Shown here: positions 13,698 through 14,641 of the stretch, one piece after another
How positions within the stretch are numbered: position 1 is the stretch's first letter
Layout of the letters: each line of letters opens with the position of its first letter
Assembly: GCA_019594025.1 (NCBI GenBank)
Contig: JAFDUB010000034.1
Coordinates: 1 to 14,641, forward strand
Reading direction: 5' to 3'
Length of the DNA: 14,641 nt
Source of the DNA: Thermoplasmata archaeon
Lineage (GTDB): Archaea > Thermoplasmatota > Thermoplasmata > Halarchaeoplasmatales > Halarchaeoplasmataceae
Translations under genes and position numbers: made by a program
The notes under the pieces: generated by a model
Told to the model about the DNA's origin: nothing
Seen by the model: the letters and a program-made list of their open reading frames with translations, nothing else
The model's database searches: none

Positions 13698-13703
13698 ATC
13701 ACC
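13698..13703 (-). promoter_or_regulatory. Ribosome binding site GGTGAT of the repeat-protein gene
   Basis: GGTGAT ends 4 nt before the ATG at 13693. It decides against the GTG at 13702, which is part of the site itself. Confidence 0.75.
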
Positions 13704-13723
13704 TATACCTGAGTTAGCAGGTA

Positions 13724-13737
13724 ATGTTTAAAAATAG
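13724..13737 (-). promoter_or_regulatory. TATA-like box of the repeat-protein gene
   Basis: CTATTTTTAAACAT on the minus strand lies about 37 bp before the ATG, predicting a leader of about 10-15 nt that still contains the GGTGAT site. Confidence 0.45.
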
Positions 13738-13756
13738 ATTATGGTACAAGGGTGAA

Positions 13757-13780
13757 ACAGTAAAGAAAAAAAGAAGAGTT
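13757..13780 (-). terminator. T-rich terminator after the small acidic protein gene
   Basis: Just past the TGA stop at 13788 the minus strand carries CTCTTCTTTTTTTCTTTACTG, a typical archaeal T-run stop region without a hairpin. Confidence 0.5.
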
Positions 13781-13787
13781 TTTTTGA

Positions 13788-14078
13788 TCAGCCAAAGATG
13801 GTTCCCACGCCTGCGGCAGCGTCTTCGTCCGCCTTCTTAATAGCATCGTATACTTCTTCTTTATCTTCGAGAGCTTCGACTTCTTCCTCTCCAAACATTT
13901 CTTCCGCTTTTTCTACGGCTTCTTCACTTCCCTCGATCAAAACATAGGTCACATCTTCGTCGAAACCAAGACTATCCCCGTCTCTTACACTCGTACTCTG
14001 CCGGCTGATCATTTCATCGGAGAGTATCTTCGGCACGACATCTTTTTTATCCGCTGGGACTTTAAAGATTGTATACAT
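13788..14078 (-). CDS. Small acidic conserved protein, unknown function
   Basis: The protein has 96 residues. The N-terminal part (MYTIFKVPADKKDVVPKILSDEM) and the strand DVTYVLIEGSEEAVEKAEEMF look like a small alpha/beta, ferredoxin-like or ACT-like fold. The rest is a strongly acidic helix (EEEVEALEDKEEVYDAIKKADEDAAAG) ending in GVGTIFG. I have an impression of similar short proteins in Thermoplasmatota, but cannot name a family. There is no Shine-Dalgarno at useful distance. ATCATATAAC (14101-14110) is centred about 28 bp before the ATG and predicts an almost leaderless mRNA. It has its own T-rich terminator, so it is probably monocistronic. Confidence 0.75.
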   Translation of the reverse strand: MYTIFKVPADKKDVVPKILSDEMISRQSTSVRDGDSLGFDEDVTYVLIEGSEEAVEKAEEMFGEEEVEALEDKEEVYDAIKKADEDAAAGVGTIFG

Positions 14079-14100
14079 GGTAATCAGTATCCTCGATTAG

Positions 14101-14110
14101 GTTATATGAT
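14101..14110 (-). promoter_or_regulatory. TATA box of the small acidic protein gene
   Basis: ATCATATAAC on the minus strand is about 28 bp upstream of the ATG at 14078, consistent with a near-leaderless transcript. The rest of the 179-bp gap up to 14257 holds only this and the terminator palindrome. Confidence 0.5.
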
Positions 14111-14187
14111 AAAAATGTTACTATTCAACAAGTTTACTGTGTTATTCTCCAAATAGTTCATCAAAGTTTAACCGAATATCAATATCG

Positions 14188-14211
14188 AAAAAAGAATATG
14201 AATTCATATTC
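14188..14211 (-). terminator. 18-bp palindrome followed by a T-run, terminator of the PepSY-like gene
   Basis: GAATATGAATTCATATTC (14194-14211) is a perfect palindrome able to form a 7-bp stem with an AATT loop. On the minus strand it is directly followed by TTTTTTCG and lies about 46 nt after the stop at 14258. It could alternatively be a dimeric regulator site. Confidence 0.5.
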
Positions 14212-14257
14212 CCGCTTTAGTAGGGGATTGATAATGATTCTTCTTCGACAGTTTTCG

Positions 14258-14641
14258 TCATACATCCGCATCTACCTCGATCACCTCGCCGGTACGTGCA
14301 TTTATTCTGATAATAGCATGTACAGGATCACCAAATATGCCTCCAGAGTATGACCAATGTATTTTCCAAGCAGGATCAGAACCGCCTTCACCTCCAAAAA
14401 GAGTGAAGCGCTCGACATCGGCACGTTTATATTCAGAAAGGAACTCTTGTATTTCATCGTTATCTTTGGCTGTCTCATACGCCTCGTCGCTGTCTATATT
14501 CCAATTGTAGATTGGGTGGTGATGTAATGTACCCTCAAATTCTCTTATAGTGTAAGTCATATCTGCGTTTACTGCGATTCCAATTTGTTCAACACTATTT
14601 GAAACATTATCACTAACTGCATAGCTATAGTCCCACCTTGA
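14258..14641 (-). CDS. PepSY-like protein, 5'-truncated by the window edge
   Basis: The reading frame is open from the right edge to the TGA at 14258, giving the last 127 residues. The ATG at 14560 is probably internal, because the preceding 27 codons continue sensibly (SRWDYSYAVSDNVSNSVEQIGI, with hydrophilic alternation like the rest) and no RBS precedes that ATG. The C-terminal half has a PepSY-like pattern: DPAWKIHWSYSGG, then DPVHAIIRINARTGEVIEVDAD, the last being the usual beta strand that ends PepSY domains. Such proteins are mostly extracytoplasmic and act as protease inhibitors or modulators. Whether a signal peptide exists cannot be seen. A palindromic terminator follows. Confidence 0.65.
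   Translation of the reverse strand, partial: SRWDYSYAVSDNVSNSVEQIGIAVNADMTYTIREFEGTLHHHPIYNWNIDSDEAYETAKDNDEIQEFLSEYKRADVERFTLFGGEGGSDPAWKIHWSYSGGIFGDPVHAIIRINARTGEVIEVDADV

Overview
The window reads as a stretch of archaeal chromosome, most likely from the Thermoplasmatota or a related euryarchaeal lineage (the phylum is inferred, not shown). Supporting signs are archaeal-type families (UPF0201, DUF99/UPF0215, Pth2), TATA-like boxes, two tRNA genes with no encoded CCA, and a recurrent Shine-Dalgarno GGTGAT placed 4-5 nt before starts. Base composition is moderately AT-rich. I see no insertion sequence, CRISPR array, integrase or rRNA.

Left part (1-4121, all plus strand): a 5'-truncated UPF0201 RNA-binding-like gene overlaps a TIM-barrel sugar isomerase/AP-endonuclease-type gene. 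These are followed by a CNNM/CBS membrane protein, a DUF1616-like membrane protein with a coiled-coil tail, peptidyl-tRNA hydrolase Pth2, a DUF99 protein and a thioredoxin with its own promoter. Spacing is tight from the coiled-coil membrane protein through DUF99.

Middle (4153-7150): a minus-strand unit of tRNA-Phe, a Nudix hydrolase and an MtnA-type isomerase, in which the tRNA lies only 15 nt upstream of the Nudix gene. Divergent from it, on the plus strand, come tRNA-Glu, a structured intergenic region with two perfect hairpins, a previously unlisted 45-codon membrane-peptide ORF with a good promoter and RBS, and a membrane protein with two zinc ribbons separated by a polyglutamine repeat.

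Right part (7220-14641): a minus-strand three-gene unit encodes a large beta-helix surface protein, a small PH-like membrane protein and a YprB-type DEDD exonuclease with a helix-hairpin-helix. Divergent from it are a four-helix membrane protein and a divergent FtsZ/tubulin-family protein whose glycine-rich GTP loop and T7 loop are altered. Convergent with that is a secreted, C-terminally anchored protein made of two near-identical repeats. Then come a small acidic conserved protein and a PepSY-like gene running off the right edge.

The most interesting items are the degenerate FtsZ homologue beside a small membrane protein, the tRNA-led Nudix/MtnA operon, the hairpin cluster after tRNA-Glu, and the small membrane-peptide ORF. 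No complete known defence, secretion or biosynthetic system is visible. Most of the window is conserved housekeeping genes mixed with lineage-specific envelope proteins.
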